Below are positions 44,835 to 53,168 of a stretch of DNA of 64,000 nucleotides, one piece after another. The translations under genes and the position numbers were made by a program. Every line of letters starts with the position of its first letter. Within the stretch, counting starts at the first letter, position 1. The stretch is from SYIM01 sp039800325 (GTDB taxonomy: Bacteria > Pseudomonadota > Gammaproteobacteria > Burkholderiales > Burkholderiaceae_E): NCBI GenBank assembly GCA_039800325.1, contig JBDLQY010000177.1:62001-126000 (forward strand), read 5' to 3'. Below the pieces are notes generated by a model that was not told the origin of the DNA, made no database searches, and worked only from the letters and a program-made list of their open reading frames with translations.

Positions 44835-45512
44835 TCAGGCCGTAAGACGACCCTGCCCAGAGGCCGTGCCCGACTTCTGGCGAATCGCGGCCAAGGCGCT
44901 GTAAACCGCATGCAGAGCATCAACCTGGTCGGGTAACGCGTCAGGTATGTCGCGGTTATCGATGGTGTCGTCGGCCGCCTGCAGGCGTGCCTCACGGGAG
45001 GCTTGGGCGGCCATGATGGCCAGCACTTGTTCGCGACTGAGCGCACTGCGCTTCATCACCCGATCGATCTGGACCTCGGTGGGGCAGTCAACGACCAGTA
45101 AGCGATCAAGACGATCAAGCCAGGCCCCAGATTCCACCATCAGCGGGACGACCAGCATGGCGTACAAGCCCTGCGCCTGCTCAAGTTCTGAGGCCGCCTG
45201 CGCGCGAATCATGGGATGCAGAATCGCTTCCAGGCGAGCCCGAGCATCAGGGTCGGTAAAAACCAGGGCTCTCATCGCGGCACGATCGAGCTGGCCATCA
45301 GGCGCGAGCACGGCATCTCCGAAGGCTTTTGCAATGGCGGGCATGGCCGCACCGCCCGGCCCGGTGAGCGCGTGCGCGATGAGATCTGTATCGACCAGCG
45401 CGACGCCACGAGCAGCGAACAGGTTGGCCACGGTGGTCTTGCCACTGCCGATACCACCGGTCAGTCCGATCAAAAGAGGCCCGGCAGACGAGCCTGTGCG
45501 CGCGGTACTCAT
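44835..45512 (-). CDS. coaE: Dephospho-CoA kinase
   Basis: A 225-residue P-loop kinase for the last step of coenzyme A synthesis. The ATP loop is LTGGIGSGKTTVANLF, followed by DTDLIAHALTGPGGAA, HPMIRAQA and VVPLMVESG. The start at 45512 overlaps the pilD stop (ATGA); an upstream ATG at 45551 lies inside pilD and is unlikely. Confidence 0.95.
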   Translation of the reverse strand: MSTARTGSSAGPLLIGLTGGIGSGKTTVANLFAARGVALVDTDLIAHALTGPGGAAMPAIAKAFGDAVLAPDGQLDRAAMRALVFTDPDARARLEAILHPMIRAQAASELEQAQGLYAMLVVPLMVESGAWLDRLDRLLVVDCPTEVQIDRVMKRSALSREQVLAIMAAQASREARLQAADDTIDNRDIPDALPDQVDALHAVYSALAAIRQKSGTASGQGRLTA

Positions 45513-46489
45513 GACAGCCACAGTAGCACGAGCCCCCCTAAAACCAGCCACGGCCCGAAGGCGATGGGCTCATGCCGATGTTGTCGCCTGAGCAGGATAC
45601 GGCTTACCCCGTATAGGGTGCCGCCTGCAGACGCGACCAGCACAATGCCGGGTAGAGCCATCCAACCCAACCACGCGCCCAGACCGGCCAGGAGTTTGAA
45701 ATCACCGTAGCCCATGCCCTCGCGCCCGGTGAGCCGCCGGAAGGCGTGGTGAACCGTCCACAGACTGAGATAACCAGCCGCCGCCCCAATCACGGCAGCC
45801 TCAAGAGGCACCATCAGCGCCTGGGTATTCACCAGTAAGCCGCTCCAGAGGAGGGGCTGAGTAATGGCATCAGGCAGAAGTCGCGTTTGGTGGTCAATGA
45901 CCGCCAGTGCAATCAACAGGGACACCATCAAGAGGGCCGCCAGAGTCTGGCCACTGGCGCCAAAACGCCAGAGCAGCGCCATAAAGGCCAGGGCGCTGGT
46001 GAGTTCGACCAGGGGATAGGTGATGCCGATGGGCGCCCGACAGGCGCGGCAGCGGCCGCCCTGCACCAGCCAGCTGAGCAAAGGTATGAGTTCGCGCGCG
46101 CTGAGAGAGTGCCCACATTGTGGGCAGTATGAACCCGGATGGCTGAGGCTCAGGGCGCTGTCCGGTGGTGGTTTGGGTGTAGCGCATGATTCAGGCGAGG
46201 CAGGGGATCCAGTGGGTACCTGCGACGTTGACGATGCCGGCTCGGTCGACCATGTCGGTGCGTTTGGTGATGCTGTCGCGCCCGATGATATCGATGAAGC
46301 CGATGATGCCGCCGCACCGGCGTCTTCCTGCCACGTGGCTGCATCGAGCGCCCACTGCGCATACAGCATGCGCGGCAGGCGGTGAATCACGACATTGAGA
46401 AAGCTGCCGATGATCAGGCCAAGCACCGCAAGCAGTGCGTAGGCGAGTGCTGGCATGGTGGCAAATGCAGCGGACCAGTCGTAAGGCAT
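45509..46489 (-). CDS. pilD: Prepilin peptidase PilD (type IV leader peptidase/N-methylase)
   Basis: A 326-residue inner-membrane aspartic protease that trims and methylates type IV prepilins and type II secretion pseudopilins. Seen are the N-terminal GSFLNVVIHRLPR, the zinc site C122-C125 and C147-C150, the first catalytic Asp in IDHQTRLLPD, and GMGYGDFKLLAGLG with the second. Residues about 54-118, in the first cytoplasmic loop, are low-complexity Ser/Ala/Pro. ATG at 46489 is preceded by GAG; TTG at 46492 adds one residue. The usual pilB and pilC upstream are missing here. Confidence 0.93.
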   Translation of the reverse strand: MPYDWSAAFATMPALAYALLAVLGLIIGSFLNVVIHRLPRMLYAQWALDAATWQEDAGAAASSASSISSGATASPNAPTWSTEPASSTSQVPTGSPASPESCATPKPPPDSALSLSHPGSYCPQCGHSLSARELIPLLSWLVQGGRCRACRAPIGITYPLVELTSALAFMALLWRFGASGQTLAALLMVSLLIALAVIDHQTRLLPDAITQPLLWSGLLVNTQALMVPLEAAVIGAAAGYLSLWTVHHAFRRLTGREGMGYGDFKLLAGLGAWLGWMALPGIVLVASAGGTLYGVSRILLRRQHRHEPIAFGPWLVLGGLVLLWLS

Positions 46490-46502
46490 CAAGTTCTCAG
46501 CT

Positions 46503-47795
46503 TCAGTGAGTCGTCGGACTTGTGGGTGCGTCTGGTTGACGGTGCAGACGGGCGCTACGCACGAGGCGATCTTCCACGTGCAATATTTCTACGACGACGC
46601 CACCCATGCGCAGACTGGTCGCCGCCTGCGGAAGTGCCTGCAAGGCCTCCAGGACCAGACCATTCAAGGTGCGCGGGCCGCTCAGGTCAAAGCCGGTTCC
46701 GAGCCGGCGATTGAGTTCACGCAGCGAAACGCCCCCCTCGACGATGGCCTCGCCGTGCTCATCCCACTTCAGTCCGGCGTCCGCGCCGCCTGGCACGGTG
46801 GTGGTGAATTCGCCAATGACTTCCTCGATGATGTCCTCCAGGGTCACCAGCCCCAACACCTCGCCGTACTCGTCCACCACCAGGCCGACCCGCTGACGGT
46901 TCTCCTGAAAGAACTGCAGCTGCGTGAAGACCGGGGTTCCACTGGGAATGAAATAGGGGTCGGTCAGCAGGGCCCGGACGTCGTCGGCGTCGAAGGCGTC
47001 GCGTTGCAGAAGCGACAGCGCCCGGCGCACATGAAGCACGCCGATAACCCGGTTGACCTCGCCCTGAAACACTGGAAGTTTGTTGTGATAGCAGCTGGCC
47101 AGCCGTTCGCGTACAGCCTGCTCGCTCGCTGCGATATCCAGACCTTCGATGCGGCTGCGCGGAATCATCACGTCGTCAACGGTGATGCGTTCAAGATCGA
47201 AGAGATTGAGCAGAATGGAGCGGTGCTTGGCCGGGATGAAGTGACCAGACTCCAGCACAATGGTGCGCATTTCTTCCAGCGACATCCGCTCGGCCTGCTT
47301 GGCAGAGGGGTCGACGCCCAACATACGCAGAACGCGTCCGGTGACCTGATTGACCAGCCACAGCGCCGGCGAAAACAGGCTCATCAGCGGACGCAGAAAA
47401 AAGGCCAGGGGGAGCGCCAGTCGCTCGGGGTTGGAAGCGCCGATTACTTTGGGCAGGATCTCGCAAAAGACGATCAGCACAATGGCGACCACCGTCGTGG
47501 CGGTTAGGATGACGGTATCGTTATTGCCGAAGTAGCGAATCGCCAGTGCGGTGACCATTCCGGTGAGCAGGGTGTTGACCAGGTTGTTGCCCAGCAGAAT
47601 CGTGCCCAGCAGTCGGTCGGTCTTGGCCAGCAGTGCAGCGGTCAGTCGGGCCCCGCGACGGCCCTCGCGCACCAGATGTCCGAGCCGATAACGGTTTAGG
47701 GACATCAGACTGGTTTCCGAGGCGGAAAACAGCGCTGAGAGGACAACCAACAGCAGCAAGGCTGCGGCTTGCAGCCAGAATGAAACAGACTCCAA
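46503..47795 (-). CDS. CNNM/CBS-domain transporter (HlyC/CorC family)
   Basis: A 430-residue inner-membrane protein. The N-terminal DUF21/CNNM domain has three or four helices with ALFSASETSLMSLNRYRL and LLGNNLVNTLL. Two CBS domains follow (from about residue 205), and a C-terminal CorC/HlyC-type domain with VVDEYGEVLGLVTLEDIIEE. Relatives export magnesium or other divalent cations. The start is TTG at 47795; no ATG fits. It leads the pilD-coaE-zapD-yacG operon, 13 bases upstream. Confidence 0.9.
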   Translation of the reverse strand: MESVSFWLQAAALLLLVVLSALFSASETSLMSLNRYRLGHLVREGRRGARLTAALLAKTDRLLGTILLGNNLVNTLLTGMVTALAIRYFGNNDTVILTATTVVAIVLIVFCEILPKVIGASNPERLALPLAFFLRPLMSLFSPALWLVNQVTGRVLRMLGVDPSAKQAERMSLEEMRTIVLESGHFIPAKHRSILLNLFDLERITVDDVMIPRSRIEGLDIAASEQAVRERLASCYHNKLPVFQGEVNRVIGVLHVRRALSLLQRDAFDADDVRALLTDPYFIPSGTPVFTQLQFFQENRQRVGLVVDEYGEVLGLVTLEDIIEEVIGEFTTTVPGGADAGLKWDEHGEAIVEGGVSLRELNRRLGTGFDLSGPRTLNGLVLEALQALPQAATSLRMGGVVVEILHVEDRLVRSARLHRQPDAPTSPTTH

Positions 47796-47932
47796 GAGCA
47801 GGGTCCGGTAGTGGTGACCCGCCTAAGCGTACCGGATTCCGGCCGTCGCCGTGATGATCAGATCGCCAGCCACTGCGGGTGCTTGGTAAACTGCTCTGCA
47901 CATTGACTGCTTTTTTAAAGACCCAATCCATC

Positions 47933-49726
47933 ATGGCCAATTCCGCATCCAAGCCCTTCCGCCTTCGTTCGCGTGCGTGGTTCGACAATCCCGACAATCC
48001 CGGCATGACGGCGCTCTACCTCGAGCGCTACATGAACTTCGGCCTTACGCTGGACGAGTTGCGAAATAGTGGCAAGCCCATCATCGGCATTGCCCAGACC
48101 GGCAGCGATCTTTCGCCCTGTAACCGACACCACATGGATCTGGCTACGCGTGTGCGCGACGGTATCCGTGATGCCGGTGGCATACCCATCGAATTTCCAG
48201 TGCATCCCATCCAGGAGACGGGTAAACGCCCCACGGCTGCACTCGATCGCAACCTCAGCTATCTGTCGCTGGTGGAAGTGCTGTTCGGCTATCCCATGGA
48301 TGGCGTGGTGCTGACTACGGGTTGTGACAAGACCACGCCGGCCATGATGATGGGTGCAGCGACCGTCGATATTCCGGCCGTCGTGCTATCGGGCGGTCCT
48401 ATGCTTAACGGGTATTACGGTGGCGGTCTGGCGGGGTCGGGCACCGTGGTCTGGTATGCGCGGCAGGAGTTGGCTGCCGGACGCATCAATTACGACGAGT
48501 TTCTGCAGATGGTGGCTTCGGGTGCCCCCTCGGTGGGGCACTGCAACACCATGGGAACGGCACTGTCCATGAATTCGCTGGCCGAAGCGGTGGGTATGTC
48601 GATGCCCGGATGTGCGGCGATTCCCGCGCCCTACCGCGAGCGGGCCCAGATGGCCTACTTCACCGGGCGGCGCATTGTCGAGATGGTGCATGAAGAACTA
48701 CGCCCCTCGCGCATCATGACGCGTAAGGCCTTTGAGAACGCGATTGTGGCGGCCAGTGCGCTGGGCGCCTCCACCAACTGCCCGCCGCACATGACAGCGG
48801 TTGCCCGCCACATGGGTGTGCCGCTTGATATCCAGGACTGGGACCGTGTGGGTTACGACATTCCACTGTTGGTCAACTGTATGCCGGCCGGTGAATATCT
48901 GGGCGAAGAATTCCATCGCGCGGGCGGCGTGCCAGCCGTCATGCACGAACTGCTCAAGGCCGGCAAGCTGCATGCGGATGCGCTCACCGTATCCGGCAAG
49001 ACCATTGGCGAGATCTATGCGGACAAGCCAGCCACCGACCGTCGCGTCATTCGCAGCTTTAGCGAGCCTATGCTGCATCAGGCTGGTTTTGCGGTGTTGT
49101 CGGGCAATCTGTTCGACTCGGCGGTCATGAAGACCTCGGTGATTTCACCTGAGTTTCGCAAGCGCTACCTCGAAAACCCAGTCGATCCGGATGCCTTTGA
49201 GGGGCGTGCCATCGTTTTTGAGGGGCCTGAGGACTATCACGATCGCATCAATGATCCGTCGCTGGCCATCGACGCCGATTGCATCCTGTTTATCCGTGGC
49301 ACCGGCCCGGTGGGCTATCCCGGGGCAGCCGAGGTGGTCAACATGCTGCCGCCCGATGCGCTGGTGCGCCAGGGTATTACGCTATTGCCGTGTGTCGGCG
49401 ATGGTCGACAGTCGGGTACATCGGGCAGCCCGTCTATCCTCAATGCATCGCCCGAAGCGGCGGTGGGCGGCGGCCTTGCCCTGCTGCAGACGGGTGACCG
49501 GGTGCGCATCGACCTGCGCAGGCGCACGGCCAACATCCTCATTGACGAGCAGACCTATCATCAGCGTAAAGCCGCGTGGAAGCCCAATTACCCAGCCAGC
49601 CAGACGCCCTGGCAGGATCTGCAGCGCAGGCACATCACCCAGCTATCGGACGGCGCCTGCCTCGATTTTGCGGTGAACTATCAGCGAATTGCGGTCACGC
49701 GGGGCCTGCCACGCGACAATCACTGA
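47933..49726 (+). CDS. IlvD/Edd-family sugar-acid dehydratase (L-arabonate dehydratase-like)
   Basis: A 597-residue Fe-S dehydratase. The subgroup marks SRAWFDNPDNPGMTALYLER and MNFGLTLDEL at the N-terminus resemble L-arabonate and D-xylonate dehydratases rather than IlvD. The cluster cysteines are in LSPCNRHH, LTTGCDKT and VGHCNTMG. It is expected to remove water from a C5 or C6 sugar acid to give a 2-keto-3-deoxy acid. No partner aldolase or dehydrogenase is adjacent. It overlaps the DUF3299 gene's 3' end by seven bases, tail to tail. Confidence 0.88.
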   Translation: MANSASKPFRLRSRAWFDNPDNPGMTALYLERYMNFGLTLDELRNSGKPIIGIAQTGSDLSPCNRHHMDLATRVRDGIRDAGGIPIEFPVHPIQETGKRPTAALDRNLSYLSLVEVLFGYPMDGVVLTTGCDKTTPAMMMGAATVDIPAVVLSGGPMLNGYYGGGLAGSGTVVWYARQELAAGRINYDEFLQMVASGAPSVGHCNTMGTALSMNSLAEAVGMSMPGCAAIPAPYRERAQMAYFTGRRIVEMVHEELRPSRIMTRKAFENAIVAASALGASTNCPPHMTAVARHMGVPLDIQDWDRVGYDIPLLVNCMPAGEYLGEEFHRAGGVPAVMHELLKAGKLHADALTVSGKTIGEIYADKPATDRRVIRSFSEPMLHQAGFAVLSGNLFDSAVMKTSVISPEFRKRYLENPVDPDAFEGRAIVFEGPEDYHDRINDPSLAIDADCILFIRGTGPVGYPGAAEVVNMLPPDALVRQGITLLPCVGDGRQSGTSGSPSILNASPEAAVGGGLALLQTGDRVRIDLRRRTANILIDEQTYHQRKAAWKPNYPASQTPWQDLQRRHITQLSDGACLDFAVNYQRIAVTRGLPRDNH

Positions 49727-50352
49727 GGTCGCGGCGCGGTGTAGGGTTCTACCGAAACCGCGTCAAGTGCATAGCCACTGATGCCCATACGCGAGTCGCT
49801 GCGCGCCACCCGCAGGGTGCCGTTTACCCAGACGGCATCCATGGTTTCAAGATTGCGGCTGCGGTTAGAGCGCACCAAAATGATCTGGTTGGCGGGCGGC
49901 GGTGGGCTGTGTATGCACGCCCCGAAGTAAGGCACCAGCAGAAACTCCTTGAGGTTGCCACCCAGCATTCCGTCCAGCGGCACGACATAACCCGGCAGGC
50001 GCACTTTGCGTCCATCTAGCTCGGGGCGGGTCGGCGCCTTATCGAGAATATCGCGCAGTTTTTGCATCAGTGCTTCGGCGCGAGGGTCGCCGTCGCTGAT
50101 GCTGCCCACATCAGTCACGCCCAGATCTTTCAGGGGGTCCCAATCGGGGGGCATCAGATCATCCCAGGGGATTTCCTCGAAGGTGCCGGCAGGCCGGCGC
50201 TTGCCGGCGTTATTGGCAGGCTGGGCAACAGCCGGCGGCATCGCACTGAATGCCGTAACAACAGCCAGGGCGAGCGCGCCCCCGAGTACAGAGCGCCGGG
50301 TTGCACGGTCAGGTGACAGGGCCGCGGGTTCGGCTGGATTGACGGAATCCAT
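49720..50352 (-). CDS. DUF3299 periplasmic protein, Zrg-type
   Basis: A 210-residue secreted protein. The N-terminus has ATRRSVLGG followed by a hydrophobic stretch ending near AVAQP; the twin Arg suggests Tat export. The DUF3299 core starts near VRLPGYVVPLDGMLG and includes GACIHSPPPPANQIILV, with a Cys and His that could hold a metal. The family commonly sits next to FtsX-type ABC genes. It is the last gene of the leftward DUF2796-ABC set, 71 bases after the permease. ATG at 50352 is chosen by family length. Confidence 0.85.
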   Translation of the reverse strand: MDSVNPAEPAALSPDRATRRSVLGGALALAVVTAFSAMPPAVAQPANNAGKRRPAGTFEEIPWDDLMPPDWDPLKDLGVTDVGSISDGDPRAEALMQKLRDILDKAPTRPELDGRKVRLPGYVVPLDGMLGGNLKEFLLVPYFGACIHSPPPPANQIILVRSNRSRNLETMDAVWVNGTLRVARSDSRMGISGYALDAVSVEPYTAPRPQ

Positions 50353-50423
50353 GGGGCTGGTGTGGCAGTGGGCGATGGTCATCGCGGGTTGGCATGACAT
50401 TGTGCAAGAGCGTGAGGCAGAAC

Positions 50424-51704
50424 TCAGCGCGGCGCAAGCCCATCCATCAGCGACATTCGATACGCCCGCCAGGCGGGCAGAAGGCTGGCCAGTATGCCAG
50501 CCAGCAGAACGCCGCCCGCCATGATCCAGCCTTGCGCGTTGGGCCACCAGGCCTGAAGGTAAAGGCCGTAGTTGCTTTGCAGCCAGGCGCCGGTCAGACC
50601 GATGACGACTGCGCTGGTGACCAGCCCCAGCGTGATGCCCACTGCGGTGACGAGGGAGCCTTCCAGAAGCAGTAAACCCATGATAGCCCTTGGGCGGGCA
50701 CCGACCGAGCGCAATATGGCCAGCTCGCGCCGGCGGGCATCCAGGCCAGTGAGCACCACCGCCACCAGAGCGCTGAGGCTTACGATGCCCATGAGGATCG
50801 ACAGTGCCCGAAGGGCGCGCTCGGCCGTACTCACCAGCTGCCATAGCTCGCTCAGCGTAACGCCTGGAAGGACTGCGCTGAGGGGTTCGCCAGGGTTTTC
50901 GTGGATGCGGCGCTGAACCGAAAAAACCGCGGTGCGCTGTTTCAGCCCAACGAGTGCTGCGGTGACGGTTTGCGGCAGCGATGGGCTTGTCTGCGCTGGA
51001 TCGCCTTGAGCCGGTTTTTGGCGCGCTGAGGGCAGTCGTACGCCGGCCGTCCAATCGCTGTGGATCGCCTGCATGGCGGCCAGGCTGATATGCACCGCCT
51101 GATCCACCGGGGTACCGGTGCGAGCCAGGATGCCAACCACGGTAAAGGGCGTATCCGAATGGTCAGCGCCTACGATGCGTCCATCGCCGTGAGCCAAAAC
51201 GATTCGATGGCCCAGGGTGTACCCCAGTCTGTCGGCGACCTCGGCGCCCAGCACCGTCTCAAACACGCCCTCAAACACGCGCCCTGAACTCAACTTCAGA
51301 CCTGGTTGTTCGTCAACGCGCAGGCGCACAAAGTAGTCGGTGTTGGTGGCCACCACCGGAAATCCGCGATGCGAATCGCCCAGCGACAAGGGAACGACCC
51401 AGTCGACAGCAGGCATCATCTGTATGGCTTCAAGGCTGGTCATTCGAATGGCCGGTGTGGGCTGACCCAGCCGGAATACGGCGTGCAGCAGCAGGGGCAG
51501 TGCGCCCCCGCGAGCGCCAACCAGTAAATCAGCGCCCGTCGCTGCTCGCTCGAAATTGGCGCGCAAATCGTGGCGGATGCGCTCGGTGCTCACCAAAAGA
51601 AGCGTGCTCAGCGCGATACTCAGCACAACGAGGGTTAGGGTAAAGCGGCGACTCCAGGCGCTTGCCAGGGCCAGCTTGATAAGCGGCGCGAGAGGCGTGT
51701 TCAT
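50424..51704 (-). CDS. FtsX/MacB-like ABC permease, Zrg-type
   Basis: A 426-residue inner-membrane permease with one N-terminal helix, a large periplasmic domain (about 45-275) and three C-terminal helices, the MacB/LolC topology. ARRRELAILRSVGARPRAIMGLLL is the typical cytoplasmic coupling region. Such proteins usually drive periplasmic events rather than solute flow. It overlaps the ATPase gene by four bases. With DUF2796 and DUF3299 it probably forms an envelope metal-handling complex (inference). Confidence 0.88.
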   Translation of the reverse strand: MNTPLAPLIKLALASAWSRRFTLTLVVLSIALSTLLLVSTERIRHDLRANFERAATGADLLVGARGGALPLLLHAVFRLGQPTPAIRMTSLEAIQMMPAVDWVVPLSLGDSHRGFPVVATNTDYFVRLRVDEQPGLKLSSGRVFEGVFETVLGAEVADRLGYTLGHRIVLAHGDGRIVGADHSDTPFTVVGILARTGTPVDQAVHISLAAMQAIHSDWTAGVRLPSARQKPAQGDPAQTSPSLPQTVTAALVGLKQRTAVFSVQRRIHENPGEPLSAVLPGVTLSELWQLVSTAERALRALSILMGIVSLSALVAVVLTGLDARRRELAILRSVGARPRAIMGLLLLEGSLVTAVGITLGLVTSAVVIGLTGAWLQSNYGLYLQAWWPNAQGWIMAGGVLLAGILASLLPAWRAYRMSLMDGLAPR

Positions 51705-52459
51705 GCTGCTTGCGCCACCGCCAGACGGGGTAGCTGCAGATGGTGCTCGAAGTACCTTGCAAGCGCCCGGTCATGGCTGACCAGAATGAGGCTGCTGCGA
51801 GCCTGAGCGCAGCAGGTGTTCAGGGCGGTCATGAAGCGATCGCGCAGGTCTTCGTCCAGCGCCGAGGTTGGCTCATCAGCCAGAATGAGTTCAGGTGAAC
51901 CGATGAGCGCCCTGGCCGCCGCTACGCGTTGCTGCTGACCGACTGAGAGCTGGCCGGCATTCTGATGCCACAGATTGCGCGGAACATCGAGCATCTCGAG
52001 CAGCTGGGCAGCTGCAGCCTGCAGGCTGGCGGCCTGGACTAGGGCCCGAGTGGCTCGAAGAGCCGAGAATCGCGTCGGCAGCAGTACGTTATCGAGGGCG
52101 CTCAGCCAGTCGAGTAGATTGAACTGCTGAAAGATGAAACCGATGTGGTCGGCGCGCCACAGGTCGCGCTGAGCTGTGCTGAGCTCAGCCCAATTTTTGC
52201 CCAGCAGACTTATTTGTCCAGCCTGAGCCAGACGAACACCCGCCAACAGCGATAGCAGGGTACTTTTGCCACTGCCGCTGGGTCCACAGACCAGCAGGCG
52301 ATCGCCGGCGTGCAGGGTGATGGGATCAAAGGAGATCTGCGTGACGCCTTGCCCGCTGAATGCAAAGCGCGTGGCCTGGGTCTGCAGTACGGGAACTGCT
52401 CCCCCATCCTGGGTGCCAGTGAGCGGGGCGTGCGCGTCAGTCACGGCCGAGATGAGCAC
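51701..52459 (-). CDS. LolD/MacB-like ABC ATPase, Zrg-type
   Basis: A 252-residue ATPase. Walker A is CGPSGSGKSTLLSLL, Walker B is ELILADEPTSALD, and VSHDRALARY follows. The signature reads LSVGQQQR, with Val in place of the first Gly. A GTG at 52459 is the best start, 15 bases after the DUF2796 stop. It pairs with the FtsX-like permease. Confidence 0.9.
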   Translation of the reverse strand: MLISAVTDAHAPLTGTQDGGAVPVLQTQATRFAFSGQGVTQISFDPITLHAGDRLLVCGPSGSGKSTLLSLLAGVRLAQAGQISLLGKNWAELSTAQRDLWRADHIGFIFQQFNLLDWLSALDNVLLPTRFSALRATRALVQAASLQAAAAQLLEMLDVPRNLWHQNAGQLSVGQQQRVAAARALIGSPELILADEPTSALDEDLRDRFMTALNTCCAQARSSLILVSHDRALARYFEHHLQLPRLAVAQAA

Positions 52460-52474
52460 TGCATGGTTGGCCTC

Positions 52475-53050
52475 TCAGGGCCTGGCGTTAAGCCGCACAA
52501 CCCGGTTAGCCCGGGTGAGCGTCTGCGCGCTTTGACCGCGAAGGTCGATCACCCGCGTCTGAATTCGACGCAAGCGACTAAAAGCGTCAAAAAGCCCAAG
52601 CTCAAGCTGTGAGAGAGCAGCAGGCTGCTGGCACTGAAACTCAAAGCGTGCCTGCAGGTCGACATGTGCCTCGGCCGTTGTGGCCGTTGCAGTCTCGGTC
52701 ATAACAGGGGGCAGTACGATTTTCGGGGCGAGCATCTCGCATTGCCCGGCACGATCAGGCCGAAGCAGGGTGCTCTGGCCCAGGCGTTCGACAGCCTGTG
52801 CGATCTGTGTGCGCTCGGCCTGTGTTCGGGGTGCTCTCTCGAAACCGACCAGGGCCTCCATGGGTGCCACCAGTTCGAGCACCAAACTGTGGCCTTCAAG
52901 CATGACTTCCAGGCGAGCTTCGCCATGTACATGCGTATGGCCTGGCTTCCCCTGTGCGAGCGCGGTCCAAAGCAGACCCAGCACGATGAGGCTTAGCGCC
53001 ACCATGTGGCTAGTGCGTTGAGCGAAACGGCGGAGTAGAGTGGCGGGCAT
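52475..53050 (-). CDS. zrgA: DUF2796/ZrgA-family periplasmic protein
   Basis: A 191-residue secreted protein with a signal peptide of about 32 residues. The mature N-terminus has GHTHVHGEARLEVMLEGHSL, a His-rich likely metal site, and VAPMEALVGFERAPRT, which is the hallmark of the family. In Vibrio cholerae ZrgA is part of a zinc-regulated operon with ABC genes that supports growth at low zinc. It is first in the leftward set. An inverted repeat lies 50 bases upstream of its start. Confidence 0.85.
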   Translation of the reverse strand: MPATLLRRFAQRTSHMVALSLIVLGLLWTALAQGKPGHTHVHGEARLEVMLEGHSLVLELVAPMEALVGFERAPRTQAERTQIAQAVERLGQSTLLRPDRAGQCEMLAPKIVLPPVMTETATATTAEAHVDLQARFEFQCQQPAALSQLELGLFDAFSRLRRIQTRVIDLRGQSAQTLTRANRVVRLNARP

Positions 53051-53099
53051 CGGATCGTAGCGGGCTTGTGGCAGTCGATTGCGTCAGTGGCGATGATAC

Positions 53100-53118
53100 A
53101 TTGTCACGCTCCGACAAT
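53100..53118. promoter_or_regulatory. Inverted repeat between zrgA and the glutamate-synthase-like gene
   Basis: ATTGTC and GACAAT are perfect inverted arms around a 7-base spacer. They lie in the 118-base divergent region, 50 bases from each start. The position suits a metal-responsive repressor such as Zur, but the arms do not match the Zur box I know, so the regulator is unassigned. Confidence 0.4.
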
Positions 53119-53168
53119 ATCGCTGTAGCCAGGGGTGTTTTTTCGGGCGATTCAGACGGAGAACAGGT

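Noticed and set aside
53100..53118. A definite Zur box
   Set aside because: The inverted repeat is real, but the arms differ from the AT-rich Zur consensus I know, so it is listed only as an unassigned operator candidate.
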